From Debaryomyces hansenii CBS767 (taxonomy: Eukaryota > Ascomycota > Pichiomycetes > Serinales > Debaryomycetaceae), in assembly GCF_000006445.2 (NCBI RefSeq), contig NC_006046.2, forward strand, positions 434,001-498,000: a stretch of 64,000 nt of DNA, read 5' to 3'. The first letter of the stretch is position 1. Each line of letters opens with the position of its first letter. Under the pieces are notes generated by a model. That model saw only the letters and a list, made by a program, of their open reading frames with translations, was not told the DNA's origin and ran no database searches. Below, piece by piece: positions 1 to 10,114 of the stretch. Position numbers and translations under genes: made by a program.

Positions 1-998
1 TTTTATTGGTGGATATGGGGTATGACGTCTGGTTGGGAAATAATCGGGGTAACAAATATTCTATGAAACACACTAAATTGTCAATCGATGATTCTAAATT
101 CTGGGATTTCTCCTTGGATGAATATGCGTTATACGATATTCCTAACTCGATTGATTATATATTATCGCACTATAAACCATCGGATAAAATAACATATATT
201 GGGTTCTCACAGGGTTGCTCTCAACTATTTGCTAGTTTAAGTTTGAAGCCAGAATTGAATTCCAAGTTGAATTTATTCGTCGGACTATCGCCTGCAATAA
301 TCCCCAGAAATTTAAACCACCCTGTTTTCAAAGCGATTGTTGTACAGTCTGCTAACAATAATGAGTTTTTATATAGCGTGTTCGGAAATAAAGCTATACT
401 TCCATCTGTTGCATTCTGGAGCTATTTCTTAGGCTCAACACTATATGAAAAGGTGGTAGATACGTCACTTGTCTATTTATTTGGGTGGACCGGAAAGAAC
501 TTGACAAAATCTCAGAAAATAATAGGGTATCCCCATATGTTTTCCAATTCGTCTGTCAAATCATTGGTACATTGGTTCCAAATCATTAACAGTAAACGAT
601 TTCAGATGTTTGACGAAACCTGCAACATTGGAATGACCAAGTTATCGAATCTTTCGAGTGTGTCGAGGTCTAAGAGCAATAGGGTTGCTCCTTTCCCCAT
701 ATCCCACCATTTGAACGTTCCTACGCTTTTGGTTTATGGGGATAGTGACATATTGATTGATATGGAAAATACAAAGAAATTAATACTAGATGCTAACGAT
801 AGAATGAAAAACAACCTTATCGATATAGTAAATTGTCCAGGGTATGAACATATGGATACATTATGGGGTAAGGACGTCGTGGATGATGTATTCACGAAAG
901 TCATAGACACAATGGAATCGCTTACTCACGAGTCGAAAGTTAGTGGAGTAATGGTAACTCTGAAAACCCTAGATGAAAGTAGCTGTGAAAGCTTGTGA
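1..998 (+). CDS. Sterol esterase / lipase of the TGL1-YEH family, 5' end outside window
   Basis: This is the C-terminal part (about 330 residues) of an alpha/beta-hydrolase that cleaves steryl esters, in yeast a lipid-droplet or membrane enzyme. The reading frame is open at the left edge (TTA codon at 3-5), so the first ATG in view is not the start. The nucleophile elbow GFSQG is the form used by yeast Tgl1/Yeh1/Yeh2. The stretch SVKSLVHWFQII is family-typical. The acid (VYGDSDILID) and histidine (GYEHMDTLWG) of the triad follow in the expected order. The family normally has an N-terminal membrane segment, which would lie left of the window. Whether it is the TGL1 or the YEH paralogue cannot be settled from this part. 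No frameshift is seen. Confidence 0.85.
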   Translation, partial: LLVDMGYDVWLGNNRGNKYSMKHTKLSIDDSKFWDFSLDEYALYDIPNSIDYILSHYKPSDKITYIGFSQGCSQLFASLSLKPELNSKLNLFVGLSPAIIPRNLNHPVFKAIVVQSANNNEFLYSVFGNKAILPSVAFWSYFLGSTLYEKVVDTSLVYLFGWTGKNLTKSQKIIGYPHMFSNSSVKSLVHWFQIINSKRFQMFDETCNIGMTKLSNLSSVSRSKSNRVAPFPISHHLNVPTLLVYGDSDILIDMENTKKLILDANDRMKNNLIDIVNCPGYEHMDTLWGKDVVDDVFTKVIDTMESLTHESKVSGVMVTLKTLDESSCESL

Positions 999-1073
999 TT
1001 TTATAGAGATGTATATAGATTTTAATGAATTTGGATCTTATTTAAAAGATTCCTTTTGCTCAAATTGTAGACA

Positions 1074-1437
1074 ATGGCCCAATCACAGAAAATTCTGATA
1101 TTGATGAAAATCCATGGTAACACATATTTTCAAATTATGTGCGATGCTGCAAAATTCTATCCTAATTTGAAGCTTCCATACTCAGTATTTGTTAAATTGT
1201 ATTATTTCTCTAGCCGGTTATTGGAATAGCCTTCCCGACTATGCGATGCATATATTTGAATCTCTAGAGAAAGCAATACCAATAGAGGAGTGGAATATGG
1301 ATAACGTATATGAAGTTATCAAAGTGATGCTTGAGGATCATCTGTTAAGAATTTCAGAAGTTTTTGACGAGATTAGCATAAATCACTGGACACGAGCAAC
1401 AAAGCAAGATGTTACTTCGAGAAAATTACATAGATAA
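1074..1437 (+). pseudogene. Frameshifted remnant of an unrecognised gene
   Basis: An ATG at 1074 opens a frame of about 51 codons that stops at a TAG near 1230. An overlapping frame (about 1189-1437) then continues with protein-like composition for about 80 codons, including SLPDYAMHIFESLEKAIPIE and WNMDNVYEVIKVMLEDHLLR. Two adjacent open pieces in different frames look like one coding region broken by a small indel. The second piece faintly recalls the C-terminal region of class I aminoacyl-tRNA synthetases, but I do not recognise it with any confidence. Confidence 0.3.
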
Positions 1438-2522
1438 TGGATACATATAAGCAAAACTGTTAGTTTATTATGAGCATTTCTTTAAGCATTAAGTAGTTCA
1501 AACGATAATACAAATCATATAATTTTACTGGTGAGAAGTGCCCTATGTGTATAGCACTTGATGTTGAGGCACACGTTACAAAATTTCTTCTAGCTACAAG
1601 ATATTTACAAGTATATCTACTTAGGCCGCCCAATGAGAAAACATGTTGCAAGGTTGAGAAGCCAAACCAGTAGAAGTATAATGAAGTTAATGGTTGGCCT
1701 TTATAGACATCAATGAAATCTTTTGTGTTGAGACATTTTCAGTTAAAAATAGATTGGCAAATTTTGGGTTTGAAATAATGATAGCCTCAGACTTGAGAAT
1801 AAACTGGGCCGTCACAACCGCAGATGCCGCTAATCTATGTGCTAAGTTCATCAAGGAAGCGATTGACATCATCACAGATATTGCAACCCTATTATCATAT
1901 TAGGGTTACCCGCACTTTTAATTTTTCGTTTTCCTATATAACAGATAGAAAACGTTAAAAATTTTTCCTTTTATATTTTTCTTCTTTAACGCAAAACCAC
2001 AGCCATTCACAACGTTAATGCATTCCCTTGAGGTTGAACCCATTATGGCGTTCTTGACCCATGACCATCGGAATATAGTTGTGTTTTTTTCACTGGATGG
2101 ACTGGAGAAAAATTTGGTTGATCTTGGGTGCAGCACTCCATCTGTTGAATAATTTATTTGTTTCTAAGGGATTACCTTCGTGTGCCCGTATGGGGAGTGG
2201 TGCAATGATCAGCTGGACATATATTTGTAGTATTTTAGTTCTATGTATTGCTAAGAATTTAATTTCTGTAATACAAGAAATTGAGCATAAAGTTTTTTTG
2301 GCCATTTCTTCTTTGACATTACTTCCAATTAGCACGTTTATTCCAAGTAGTCGAATCGTAAAACAGACGATCATCACTTTATGTCTAGTCAACATTACTT
2401 CTATTCGATATCAAAAACTCATCGATGTATTATCGACCTGCATACAACATGTTACAGATAATCACTATTGAAATCATAATAGATAGCTAGACGATTTGAT
2501 AGTACCATATACATGATAGAGT
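1438..2522. other. Region without a recognisable gene; short broken frames
   Basis: The stretch between the remnant and the exchanger gene contains several short open frames: plus strand about 1694-1903 without an ATG start, 2079-2471, and an antisense frame 2090-2395. None resembles a family I know. It may be decayed coding DNA. The last 60-100 bp would hold the promoter of the exchanger gene. I see no RNA gene here. Confidence 0.4.
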
Positions 2523-4655
2523 ATGAGATTAAAATGTATAATACTAATATTGGGTACTGCTGTTAATGTAGGCTGTTTTGTTAATTCGGGGAAGGAGCTA
2601 AGTACATTCAGTAAAAGAGATAATTCCAGTTGTTCTCAAGTCCTACAAGTACCTACGGCGGAACAATGTTCGTTTATAGAAACGAATTGTGCCTCTGAAA
2701 TCGACATAGGGCGTGTGAACTACTTAGCTTTATACTATTGCAAGTTTCCAGCACTAAAATCATTTTCTGTTATTCCGTTGCTAAGTTGTTTAAGCTTGCT
2801 TTTTATTGCCTTAGGTATGACAGCATCAGATTATCTTTGTCCAAATTTATATACAATTTCTAAATTCTTAGAATTGTCTGATAACTTAGCGGGCTTAACG
2901 TTATTGGCATTCGGAAATGGCTCTCCTGATGTGTTAAGTACGTACAAGGCTATGAGTTTAGATTCAGGTAGCTTGGCAATTTCTGAATTGATGGGTGCAG
3001 CGTTGTTTATTATAACGGTAATTGTTGGATCGATGGCGGTAGTTCACCCATTTAAAGTTCCTCGGGATCTGTTCATAAGAGACGCAGGATTCTTCTTGGG
3101 GGTGATTGCATTGGTATTAATTTCATTGCTAAATTCATACCTTAGCATGGTTAATTGTATCCTTTTAATTGGGGTGTACGTGATATATGTGGTGATAGTT
3201 GTATTGAACCATTCGTTTTTAAAATCAAAAATAAGGCGACGAGTGAGAGAAGAAAGGTCTAGAGGAAATTATTCGTTAACACGTCCCCAAGACAACAGTG
3301 GTACTGAAGATATATTTTTGGACACCTTTGATGATCTTCCTACAATAGAAGAAATAAACTTTAATAACATAAGAAACCAAGGTGAAGGCGTTATTAATAG
3401 TGAATACGACGAATTTATGAGACACCAGACTTCTGATGGTATTCCTGTCGAGGCTGGCTCTTATGGATTGAAAGTGCTTTTACGAGAATTAAGTAAACAT
3501 TCCAACCATGGAAGCATAAGCTTGTCTAATATGAACGAGCGACCATTAACGGCACCTGTTATTTCTCAAAGTCCACAACTATTTTCCGATACTTCTCAAC
3601 CTCAAACATTTCCAGTGTATAAGCCTTACAGCGATGAAGTGGTAGATCAACCAGAGGAAGCAGGAAATACAGATCAAACAATACCATATCCAAATGTCAA
3701 CCACACGCATCAACCGTATTCTGAAAGAACCGAATCGGAACGTCAAAATATGGATTTTCATCACAGAATTGACTTCAAAGACATTGAATTGGTCAAGTTC
3801 ATTGCACCCAACTTGCTCGCGTTTGATGATTTTAATTTAATAAATAAAATATATTTGATGATATCTTTTCCAATATCTATATTACTAAGGTTCACTACAC
3901 CAGTTAGAGATCATTCAATTATACTAATGTTGAATAGGTTAGAGAAAAACCAGAGGAACTTCCCCTTTAATCAGTCAACAGAAGATAATATAACTTTTGA
4001 TTACAGATTAGACAAAATGCTATTAACAACTCAAACATTTATGGCAATCAACTTATTAAGTAATATAATGGGACATCATTATTTAATTGGGTTAACATTA
4101 TCGATCATACTGGCAAGTTTAATGAACTTGAATTATGATCGTAAATTTATATCCTTAAAATACGTTAACTATATTGCATCTTTTATAGGGTTTGCAATTG
4201 CCATATCATGGATATCGATCTTTGCAACAGAAATTATAAGCATTTTGAAAACAGTATCGATTATTTATGACTTGAGTGATGATATTTTAGGAATAACTGT
4301 CTTTGCGCTAGGTAATTCAATCGGAGATTTCATCTCAAATTTTACTATTGCAAAAATGGGAATGCCTTTGATGGCATTTGGTGCCTGCTTTGGTGGTCCG
4401 CTTTTATCGCTTTCGTCTATGGGAATAAGCGGCTTATTGATCATACCCAGGAATAATAAACATAACAACGGCTATAGAGTTGATATCTCTAAGACATTAG
4501 TTGTGACAGGCTTGAGTATAATATTGAGTATATCGATTCTACTTATAATGATCCCAAGAAATAATTGGATTATAGATAGAAAAATAGGCTTCATTTTAAT
4601 TTTTACTTGGGTCTTAGCAACGACGATTTGTGTATTATTTGAGACACTCAGTTAG
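2523..4655 (+). CDS. Sodium/calcium exchanger family membrane protein (YDL206W-like)
   Basis: This is a 710-residue cation/Ca2+ exchanger of the NCX/NCKX-type superfamily, close to S. cerevisiae YDL206W, expected in an internal or vacuolar membrane. A hydrophobic N-terminus is followed by a short lumenal region with several Cys. The first membrane block carries the alpha-1 repeat (LLAFGNGSPDVLS and SELMGAALFI), then comes a hydrophilic loop of about 220 residues, and the second block carries the alpha-2 repeat (VFALGNSIGDFISN). The acidic residues in GNGSPD and GNSIGD are the ion-binding positions of the family. The loop is acidic and Ser/Gln-rich, typical of a regulatory region. Substrate specificity (Na/Ca, K-dependent or other) is not readable. 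The ATG at 2523 is the first in frame and is followed at once by a hydrophobic segment. Confidence 0.85.
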   Translation: MRLKCIILILGTAVNVGCFVNSGKELSTFSKRDNSSCSQVLQVPTAEQCSFIETNCASEIDIGRVNYLALYYCKFPALKSFSVIPLLSCLSLLFIALGMTASDYLCPNLYTISKFLELSDNLAGLTLLAFGNGSPDVLSTYKAMSLDSGSLAISELMGAALFIITVIVGSMAVVHPFKVPRDLFIRDAGFFLGVIALVLISLLNSYLSMVNCILLIGVYVIYVVIVVLNHSFLKSKIRRRVREERSRGNYSLTRPQDNSGTEDIFLDTFDDLPTIEEINFNNIRNQGEGVINSEYDEFMRHQTSDGIPVEAGSYGLKVLLRELSKHSNHGSISLSNMNERPLTAPVISQSPQLFSDTSQPQTFPVYKPYSDEVVDQPEEAGNTDQTIPYPNVNHTHQPYSERTESERQNMDFHHRIDFKDIELVKFIAPNLLAFDDFNLINKIYLMISFPISILLRFTTPVRDHSIILMLNRLEKNQRNFPFNQSTEDNITFDYRLDKMLLTTQTFMAINLLSNIMGHHYLIGLTLSIILASLMNLNYDRKFISLKYVNYIASFIGFAIAISWISIFATEIISILKTVSIIYDLSDDILGITVFALGNSIGDFISNFTIAKMGMPLMAFGACFGGPLLSLSSMGISGLLIIPRNNKHNNGYRVDISKTLVVTGLSIILSISILLIMIPRNNWIIDRKIGFILIFTWVLATTICVLFETLS

Positions 4656-4764
4656 CCATATATAAGGCTCTAAATACCTACAACAAACTTTGCATATAAT
4701 TATCACATTCATTAAAACATTATTTAAGTAACCAAAATTTTTCATATAAAAGAATTAAAACTAT

Positions 4765-6726
4765 TTAATCGACTTCTTCGACAGTTGGGCCGTCACCACC
4801 AGCTCCACCACCAGTGGCTTCATCCGTAGAGAAACTTCCTGGATGGTTGCCGCCTGGAGGAGCACCACCTGGAGGGGCGCCACCAGCAGCAGAATAGGCA
4901 GCAGAAATAATTGGATTAGCAATTCCTTCTAACTCCTTATGTTTATCATCATACTCTTCCTGTGTCGCTGTTTGTGATGAGTCCAACCATGCGATAGTTT
5001 CTTCAATTTGCTTCGATAATTTTTCTTTGTCTTCTTCCCCAATCTTATCTTTCATTTCACCATCATCAATAGTGTTCTTTAAAGAATAAGTGTAAGATTC
5101 CAAAGTGTTCTTAGATTGAATTCTTGCGGCTTCCTTTTCATCTTCTTCCTTGTATTTTTCTGCCTCTGAAACCATTCTTTCAATTTCCTCCTTGGATAAC
5201 CTACCCTTATCGTTAGTAATAGTAATCTTTTGAGTCTTACCGGTACCCTTTTCTAAGGCAGAAACATTCAAGATACCATTTGCATCAATATCAAAAGTAA
5301 CTTCAATTTGTGGTACACCTCTTGGAGCAGGAGGGATACCCGATAATTCGAATTTACCTAACAAGTTGTTATCCTTAGTTTTGGCTCTTTCACCTTCGAA
5401 AACTTGAATCAAAACACCTGGTTGGTTGTCAGCATAAGTAGAGAAAGTTTCAGACTTCTTTGTTGGAATTGTTGCATTTCTTGGAATTAACTTAGTCATA
5501 ACTCCACCAGCAGTTTCAATACCTAATGATAATGGAGCAACGTCTAATAACAACAAGTCTTGAGTCTTAGATGAAGTGTCACCTGATAAGATGGCAGCCT
5601 GAACAGCAGCTCCATACGCAACGGCCTCATCTGGGTTAATAGACTTACTTGGTTCCTTACCGTTGAAAAAGTCAGTAACTAACTTTTGAATCTTTGGGAT
5701 TCTTGTAGAACCACCAACAAGAACGATATCATGGATCTGTGATTTATCAACCTTAGCATCCTTCAAGACCTTTTCAACAGGGTCCATGGTGGTTCTGAAT
5801 AAATCACCACATAATTCTTCAAATCTAGCTCTAGTAATAGATGTGTAGAAGTCGACACCTTCAAATAACGAGTCGATTTCAATCGATGTTTGAGCTGAAG
5901 ATGATAAAGATCTCTTAGCCCTTTCACAAGCAGTTCTCAATCTCCTCAATGCTCTTTGATTAGTAGACAAATCCTTCTTATTCTTTCTCTTGAATTCGTT
6001 TACAAAGTGGTTTACTAATCTGTTATCGAAATCTTCACCACCCAAGTGTGTGTCACCAGCAGTGGCCTTAACTTCGAAAATACCTTCATCAATGGCTAAC
6101 AAAGAAACATCAAAAGTACCACCACCCAAATCGAAAATCAAAACGTTCTTTTCGTGGGCCGATGATCCCTTCTTGTCCAAACCGTATGCAATTGCAGCTG
6201 CAGTTGGCTCATTGATGATTCTTGTAACATTCAAACCCGCAATTAAACCAGCATCCTTCGTCGCCTGTCTTTGCGAGTCATTGAAGTAAGCTGGAACTGT
6301 AACTACCGCATCCTTAACTTCACCACCTAAGTAGCTTTCGGCTGTTTCCTTCATCTTAACCAAAACCATTGAGGAAATTTCTTCTGGTGAAAAAGTCTTA
6401 ACTTCCCCCTTAAATTCAACCTGGATTTGTGGCTTACCTGCCTTATCTATGATCTTAAATGGGAAGTGCTTAAGATCGCTTTGAACATCTTCATCAGCGA
6501 ATTTTCTACCAATTAATCTTTTAGCATCGAAAACAGTGTTGGTTGGATTCATGGCTGCTTGATTCCTAGCAGCATCACCAATTAATCTTTCTGAGTCGGT
6601 GAATGCAACATATGATGGAGTGGTTCTATTACCTTGGTCGTTGGCAATAATTTCTACCCTATCATTTGTGAAGTGTGCAACACACGAGTAAGTTGTTCCT
6701 AAATCAATACCAATAGCGTTTGTCAT
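4765..6726 (-). CDS. SSA: Cytosolic HSP70 chaperone of the SSA family
   Basis: This is a 653-residue ATP-dependent chaperone that folds and translocates proteins in the cytosol. The ATP-binding domain shows [13 protein letters not shown] at the start, [14 protein letters not shown] and [12 protein letters not shown]. The substrate-binding domain and lid follow. The C-terminus is a Gly/Pro-rich tail (two GGAPP units) ending in EEVD, the tail that binds TPR co-chaperones and marks cytosolic HSP70. The frame stays open upstream to 6798, but I choose the ATG at 6726 because the protein then starts [10 protein letters not shown], as all SSA proteins do. The upstream extension is 5' leader containing a TATA sequence. 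Yeasts usually have two to four SSA paralogues, so the number cannot be assigned. Confidence 0.97.
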   Translation of the reverse strand: MTNAIGIDLGTTYSCVAHFTNDRVEIIANDQGNRTTPSYVAFTDSERLIGDAARNQAAMNPTNTVFDAKRLIGRKFADEDVQSDLKHFPFKIIDKAGKPQIQVEFKGEVKTFSPEEISSMVLVKMKETAESYLGGEVKDAVVTVPAYFNDSQRQATKDAGLIAGLNVTRIINEPTAAAIAYGLDKKGSSAHEKNVLIFDLGGGTFDVSLLAIDEGIFEVKATAGDTHLGGEDFDNRLVNHFVNEFKRKNKKDLSTNQRALRRLRTACERAKRSLSSSAQTSIEIDSLFEGVDFYTSITRARFEELCGDLFRTTMDPVEKVLKDAKVDKSQIHDIVLVGGSTRIPKIQKLVTDFFNGKEPSKSINPDEAVAYGAAVQAAILSGDTSSKTQDLLLLDVAPLSLGIETAGGVMTKLIPRNATIPTKKSETFSTYADNQPGVLIQVFEGERAKTKDNNLLGKFELSGIPPAPRGVPQIEVTFDIDANGILNVSALEKGTGKTQKITITNDKGRLSKEEIERMVSEAEKYKEEDEKEAARIQSKNTLESYTYSLKNTIDDGEMKDKIGEEDKEKLSKQIEETIAWLDSSQTATQEEYDDKHKELEGIANPIISAAYSAAGGAPPGGAPPGGNHPGSFSTDEATGGGAGGDGPTVEEVD

Positions 6727-6785
6727 CTTTATATCGTTAATTATAGTTATAGAAGAGGTTATATTTCCCTGAAAGATTCTCCCTC

Positions 6786-6899
6786 TTATATACTTCAAAA
6801 GTTGCTAAATGCGGGATGGGTTCATAATCAAGCCGATTTTCGAGAACTTTCGGCAGGGACCTTCTATTGCTTTCCAAAATTTACTGGCAAGTTCTAGAA
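6786..6899 (-). promoter_or_regulatory. Heat-shock elements and TATA box of the HSP70 gene
   Basis: Upstream of the HSP70 start lies a perfect three-unit heat-shock element at 6839-6851 (TTC-GA-GAA-CT-TTC). A second two-unit element sits at 6892-6899 (TTC-TA-GAA). A TATA-like sequence (minus strand GTATATAAG, about 6786-6793) lies between the elements and the ATG. The order fits Hsf1-driven expression. Confidence 0.8.
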
Positions 6900-7964
6900 T
6901 ATACTAGTGCTATTCCGATAAAATTTATCTCATACGGGCTCCATATCTCAAAATAGACCATATACCATCCGCTAGTAGTATGGTATGATAATATTTCTTC
7001 AAGGAATCTGATTTGACTATATTGCAGCCATATAATAACTATATGCAGACACATAAAAGAGGTTCCACAGTTACAATGTGATAGATGCAAAGTCAGAGAT
7101 GATATGAATCAAATGAGTGGTGTAGATGTGGCATATACATGGCACAGTGATGGTCGAGGTGGTATCGACATTCGTCATTTTGTTGTAGTTGCATTTCGGA
7201 GGATGTAGTGCTTCGTACCTTATCGGCACTGAGGGCCGATCGGACGGACATTTTCTGAAGGAGAAGATTTTTCCGCAACCAAGATTAGTGCGGGAGGCTC
7301 TCTATGTAGGTATCTGTCTACAGATGTTATCTCTCACCGACTATTTACGATTGTCTGGTTGCCAGTTTTATGTTGTAGCTTGAATGCACCCAGAAATCCG
7401 ATTGTGGAAACGTCTAAACGTGTGATAAAAAGAGTACTGTATAGTGAGTGGGATTTTATAGTGAATTTGCATCCAGGTGAAAAGACATACCATTGCCCAC
7501 CGTTGTAGCTCCATTATTCATAATAGATAGTTCTCAAGTTAATTAGACTCTTTGCTGAATACACTTTGGACAGTAACTGCTCTGCAAATTTTCGCAGTCT
7601 GCAGCCTCCGATGCTTATAACGATAGTCTTGGCTCGAAAGGGTACGTTGAACGTATTCCACACCAGAGATATCTTTCTTAGCAAGCGAAGACTTCATATT
7701 CTACCAAATACCTCGAAAGCCAACCACGATTACTGGAGCCAACCATATTGACTACAATTTTACGCGCACATTCACTCTTAACGTGGAGTACAGTATTCTT
7801 TACAGATTATCATAAACCAATTATAACAGGTTATTAGCGACTTATATGTATATGTGTCCGTTCCAAGAACTTAGTATAGCTGACCCAACAGCATTACCAA
7901 GTCTTTATGCTTCGGATGGAGGTGTAATAGAGTAAAAGTAATGAAGTTGTGTGCCGCACGTATT
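6900..7964. other. Long intergenic region between HSP70 and GCV3
   Basis: About 1.1 kb with only short chance frames (the longest about 64 codons). It is a divergent promoter region shared by the HSP70 and GCV3 genes. I see no tRNA box A/B pair, no repeat and no protein-like frame. Confidence 0.5.
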
Positions 7965-7983
7965 TGACTCCGGTTTTTGACTC
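7965..7983 (+). promoter_or_regulatory. Two TGACTC boxes upstream of GCV3
   Basis: TGACTC occurs at 7965-7970 and again at 7978-7983, same direction, 13 bp apart, about 80-97 bp before the GCV3 ATG. TGACTC is the core bound by Gcn4 and Bas1 in yeast, and Bas1 is known to activate the glycine-cleavage genes. The position and spacing make this the likely upstream activating site. Confidence 0.6.
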
Positions 7984-8061
7984 CCCTTAACTTCCCAAAA
8001 CCATTTAAAATGTCGAAAAAGAAGGACATAATTCAGTAAAGTAGGAAATTTCATCAGCAAG

Positions 8062-8634
8062 ATGTTTAGAAACTTAATCAACGCCAGAATCTCGACCAGA
8101 GTAGGATCCCAGTTAGCAAAGAATGCAATTGGTGCCAGAATTAACGCCGCTAAGGTCGCACCAGGGGTTAGTTTCATGAGATACAACTCCAGCAATTTCA
8201 AGTTGAACTCTGACTCTTTTGTTGTCAAATACCAGGAAGCTGGTCCTAAATCCGTCAAGTTCACCGAAGAACACGAATGGATTGCATTCCAAAGAGATGA
8301 CAGTGTGTTCCTTGGTATCACCCAATATGCCAGTGAAGCATTAGGGGAAGCTACCTTCGTCGAATTACCAGAAGTCGGTGACACCGTCGAAGTGGGTGAA
8401 TCGATCGGTTCTGTCGAATCGGTCAAGTCTGCTTCCGAAATCTACTCCCCAGTTGCCGGTGAAATTGTCGCTGTCAACGAAGAGTTGGAATCAAGGCCAC
8501 AACTCATCAGCGATGATCCAATGGGTAACGCTTGGATTGCTCAAATAAAATTGAACGAGCCAGCCGAAGTGGTAGAAGGTCAAGAATCGTTATTGAGTGA
8601 AACTCAATACGAAGAGTTGTTGGATAGTAACTAA
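8062..8634 (+). CDS. GCV3: Glycine cleavage system H protein, mitochondrial
   Basis: This 190-residue protein carries the aminomethyl group between the P, T and L proteins on a lipoyl arm, in the mitochondrial matrix, feeding one-carbon units to folate. Residues 1 to about 40 form a basic, Arg/Ala-rich presequence (start MFRNLINARISTRVG). The H domain follows with EEHEWIAF and the lipoylation site SVESVKSASE, where Lys122 is the acceptor. The C-terminal helix ends the domain at the usual length. The ATG at 8062 gives a proper presequence. Two TGACTC boxes lie just upstream. In the same window FAU1 also belongs to folate one-carbon metabolism, but the two are not linked. Confidence 0.96.
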   Translation: MFRNLINARISTRVGSQLAKNAIGARINAAKVAPGVSFMRYNSSNFKLNSDSFVVKYQEAGPKSVKFTEEHEWIAFQRDDSVFLGITQYASEALGEATFVELPEVGDTVEVGESIGSVESVKSASEIYSPVAGEIVAVNEELESRPQLISDDPMGNAWIAQIKLNEPAEVVEGQESLLSETQYEELLDSN

Positions 8635-8682
8635 TCTACACCGATGTTTTTCTCTCGTACATATAATTAAATACACATTAAA

Positions 8683-9143
8683 CTATGAAAAATGAACTGC
8701 AATAGGCACAATGATCACTATCAACACAATAATAACCCCCAAAATGAGACACATTCTCATCTTCATATCTTTCCACCACATATCTTTTCTCACTCTGTTA
8801 GCACCTCTTCTGAACCCCTGGGCACTGATGGCCAAGTTGTCAGTCTTGTTTTCGATCGAGTCCAACCTCTCGCCTCTTTCGGCAACCTTATTGATGTTGT
8901 CTCGCATGACACCCACCGTGTCGTCGATTTGCTATGTTAGTTAGTATTTTGCTGTCGACTAATCTATATCGCCCCGTTGACCGCCATGGTCCTTCTGTGG
9001 GTCGTCTGGGTCGTCTGGCATCATGTGCTGTGCCCCTTTTGTATTATACTACTTACCGCTTGGATAGCCGCGGTTCTTGACGCAGACTGTTCTCCTGTCG
9101 TCTGGTTGGGAATGTATGGGTCGTATGGTACAGATGATGACAT
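8683..9143 (-). CDS. SNC2: Synaptobrevin-type exocytic v-SNARE, one intron
   Basis: The gene is split: exon 1 is 9143-9057, a 125-nt intron is 9056-8932, exon 2 is 8931-8683. The donor is GTAAGT, the branch point TACTAAC, and the acceptor ATAG lies a few bases later. The protein is 111 residues: a short variable N-terminus ([13 protein letters not shown]), the R-SNARE motif with its central Arg in the stretch [16 protein letters not shown], the juxtamembrane [11 protein letters not shown], and a C-terminal anchor ending VPIAVHFS. It drives fusion of secretory and endocytic vesicles at the plasma membrane. It matches both Snc1 and Snc2 of S. cerevisiae, where SNC1 also has an intron. Unsplit frames would miss the first 29 residues or the whole of exon 2. 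Confidence 0.95.
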
Positions 9144-9470
9144 TTCTATTCTCTGATATAAACTATTTAAATTTGCCCTTATGGTCTTTATTGATCTCAC
9201 TTTATCCTCAAACATTTTCGATTATGTCCTATTTGGTGACACAAAGCCACTCATATCTCTCCATCATTGTCTACCCGAAGTACCAATTTCACCCTAAAAC
9301 CCTCACTGTAAAGTCTCTGGTTGCTCTATATGATTGTATTTATGGCTACACTCTACCGACTCTCCATACATTGCCTCTGGCTTGAATTCCAATCATATAT
9401 AGCCAGAATTGTCTCGCGATCATTGCAATCGCACTATTGAAAATCTAGTAATCGAACCCAGTAATTGAAT

Positions 9471-9503
9471 TCCAGTAGTAAACGTCCAGTAGTAAACGTC
9501 CAG
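9471..9503 (+). repeat. 14-bp tandem repeat in SNC-ACT1 intergenic region
   Basis: The unit TCCAGTAGTAAACG occurs twice in direct succession (9471-9484, 9485-9498) with the first five bases of a third copy. No function is evident. Confidence 0.8.
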
Positions 9504-9609
9504 ATAGCTAACCCCTACAAACATATATATCGTTCCAATCGCATGTCCCATCGTAGCATCTAACTCTTCATGAACAATTGCAACGAACAAACATGACAAC
9601 GAAACATCT

Positions 9610-9627
9610 GAGCCTCGGCCGAGGCTC
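9610..9627. repeat. Perfect 18-bp palindrome
   Basis: GAGCCTCGG followed directly by its reverse complement CCGAGGCTC. The centre is CGG-CCG, the inverted triplet form bound by some Zn2Cys6 transcription factors. It stands out as GC-rich in AT-rich DNA, about 490 bp before the ACT1 ATG. Confidence 0.75.
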
Positions 9628-10114
9628 GATTCCGCGGTTCGACTCTAACTCTACGCAACTAATATACTAGCACCATAAATTAGATAAATTAAGCCTTATC
9701 AGGGCCTAGCAAAGCCTAACAAAGCCTAACCATATAAACTTACAATTATACTATAGAATATACCATTACAAATACAATTACACCGCAGCGCGTTATCATA
9801 TGTAAATCGAGTAGGCGAATAAACACTAACCATGCAAACTGCTAAATGACTAAACAACTAACCTAGACAATAAACGACTAAATCAGTAGACCAGTAAACG
9901 TACAGTCCAACCACTACACCATCCTTACGACATAGACGATCCATTACGACTGACGACAATCGCGTGTTCCGGGTAACTGCAAAATGGATTCGACCAATTT
10001 TCATTTTCACCAAGTATCCTCACCCCTTTCAAAAAAAGTAGCTGAAATTTAACACTCTGTTTATTTCATATCTTGTTTAATTAGGATATATATTAATATT
10101 AATTACAAATTATA

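Larger units (their letters stand above)
9144..10114. other. Intergenic region between SNC and ACT1
   Basis: About 970 bp forming the divergent promoters of SNC and ACT1. It holds a 14-bp tandem repeat (9471-9503), an 18-bp perfect palindrome (9610-9627) and two copies of AAAGCCTAAC (9711-9730). A GGTTCGACTC sequence near 9635 resembles a tRNA B box but has no partner A box. No coding frame is convincing. Confidence 0.5.

Noticed and set aside
9601..9660. tRNA-like B box (GGTTCGACTC)
   Set aside because: No A box at the right distance, no acceptor-stem pairing; the nearby palindrome explains the GC-rich look.
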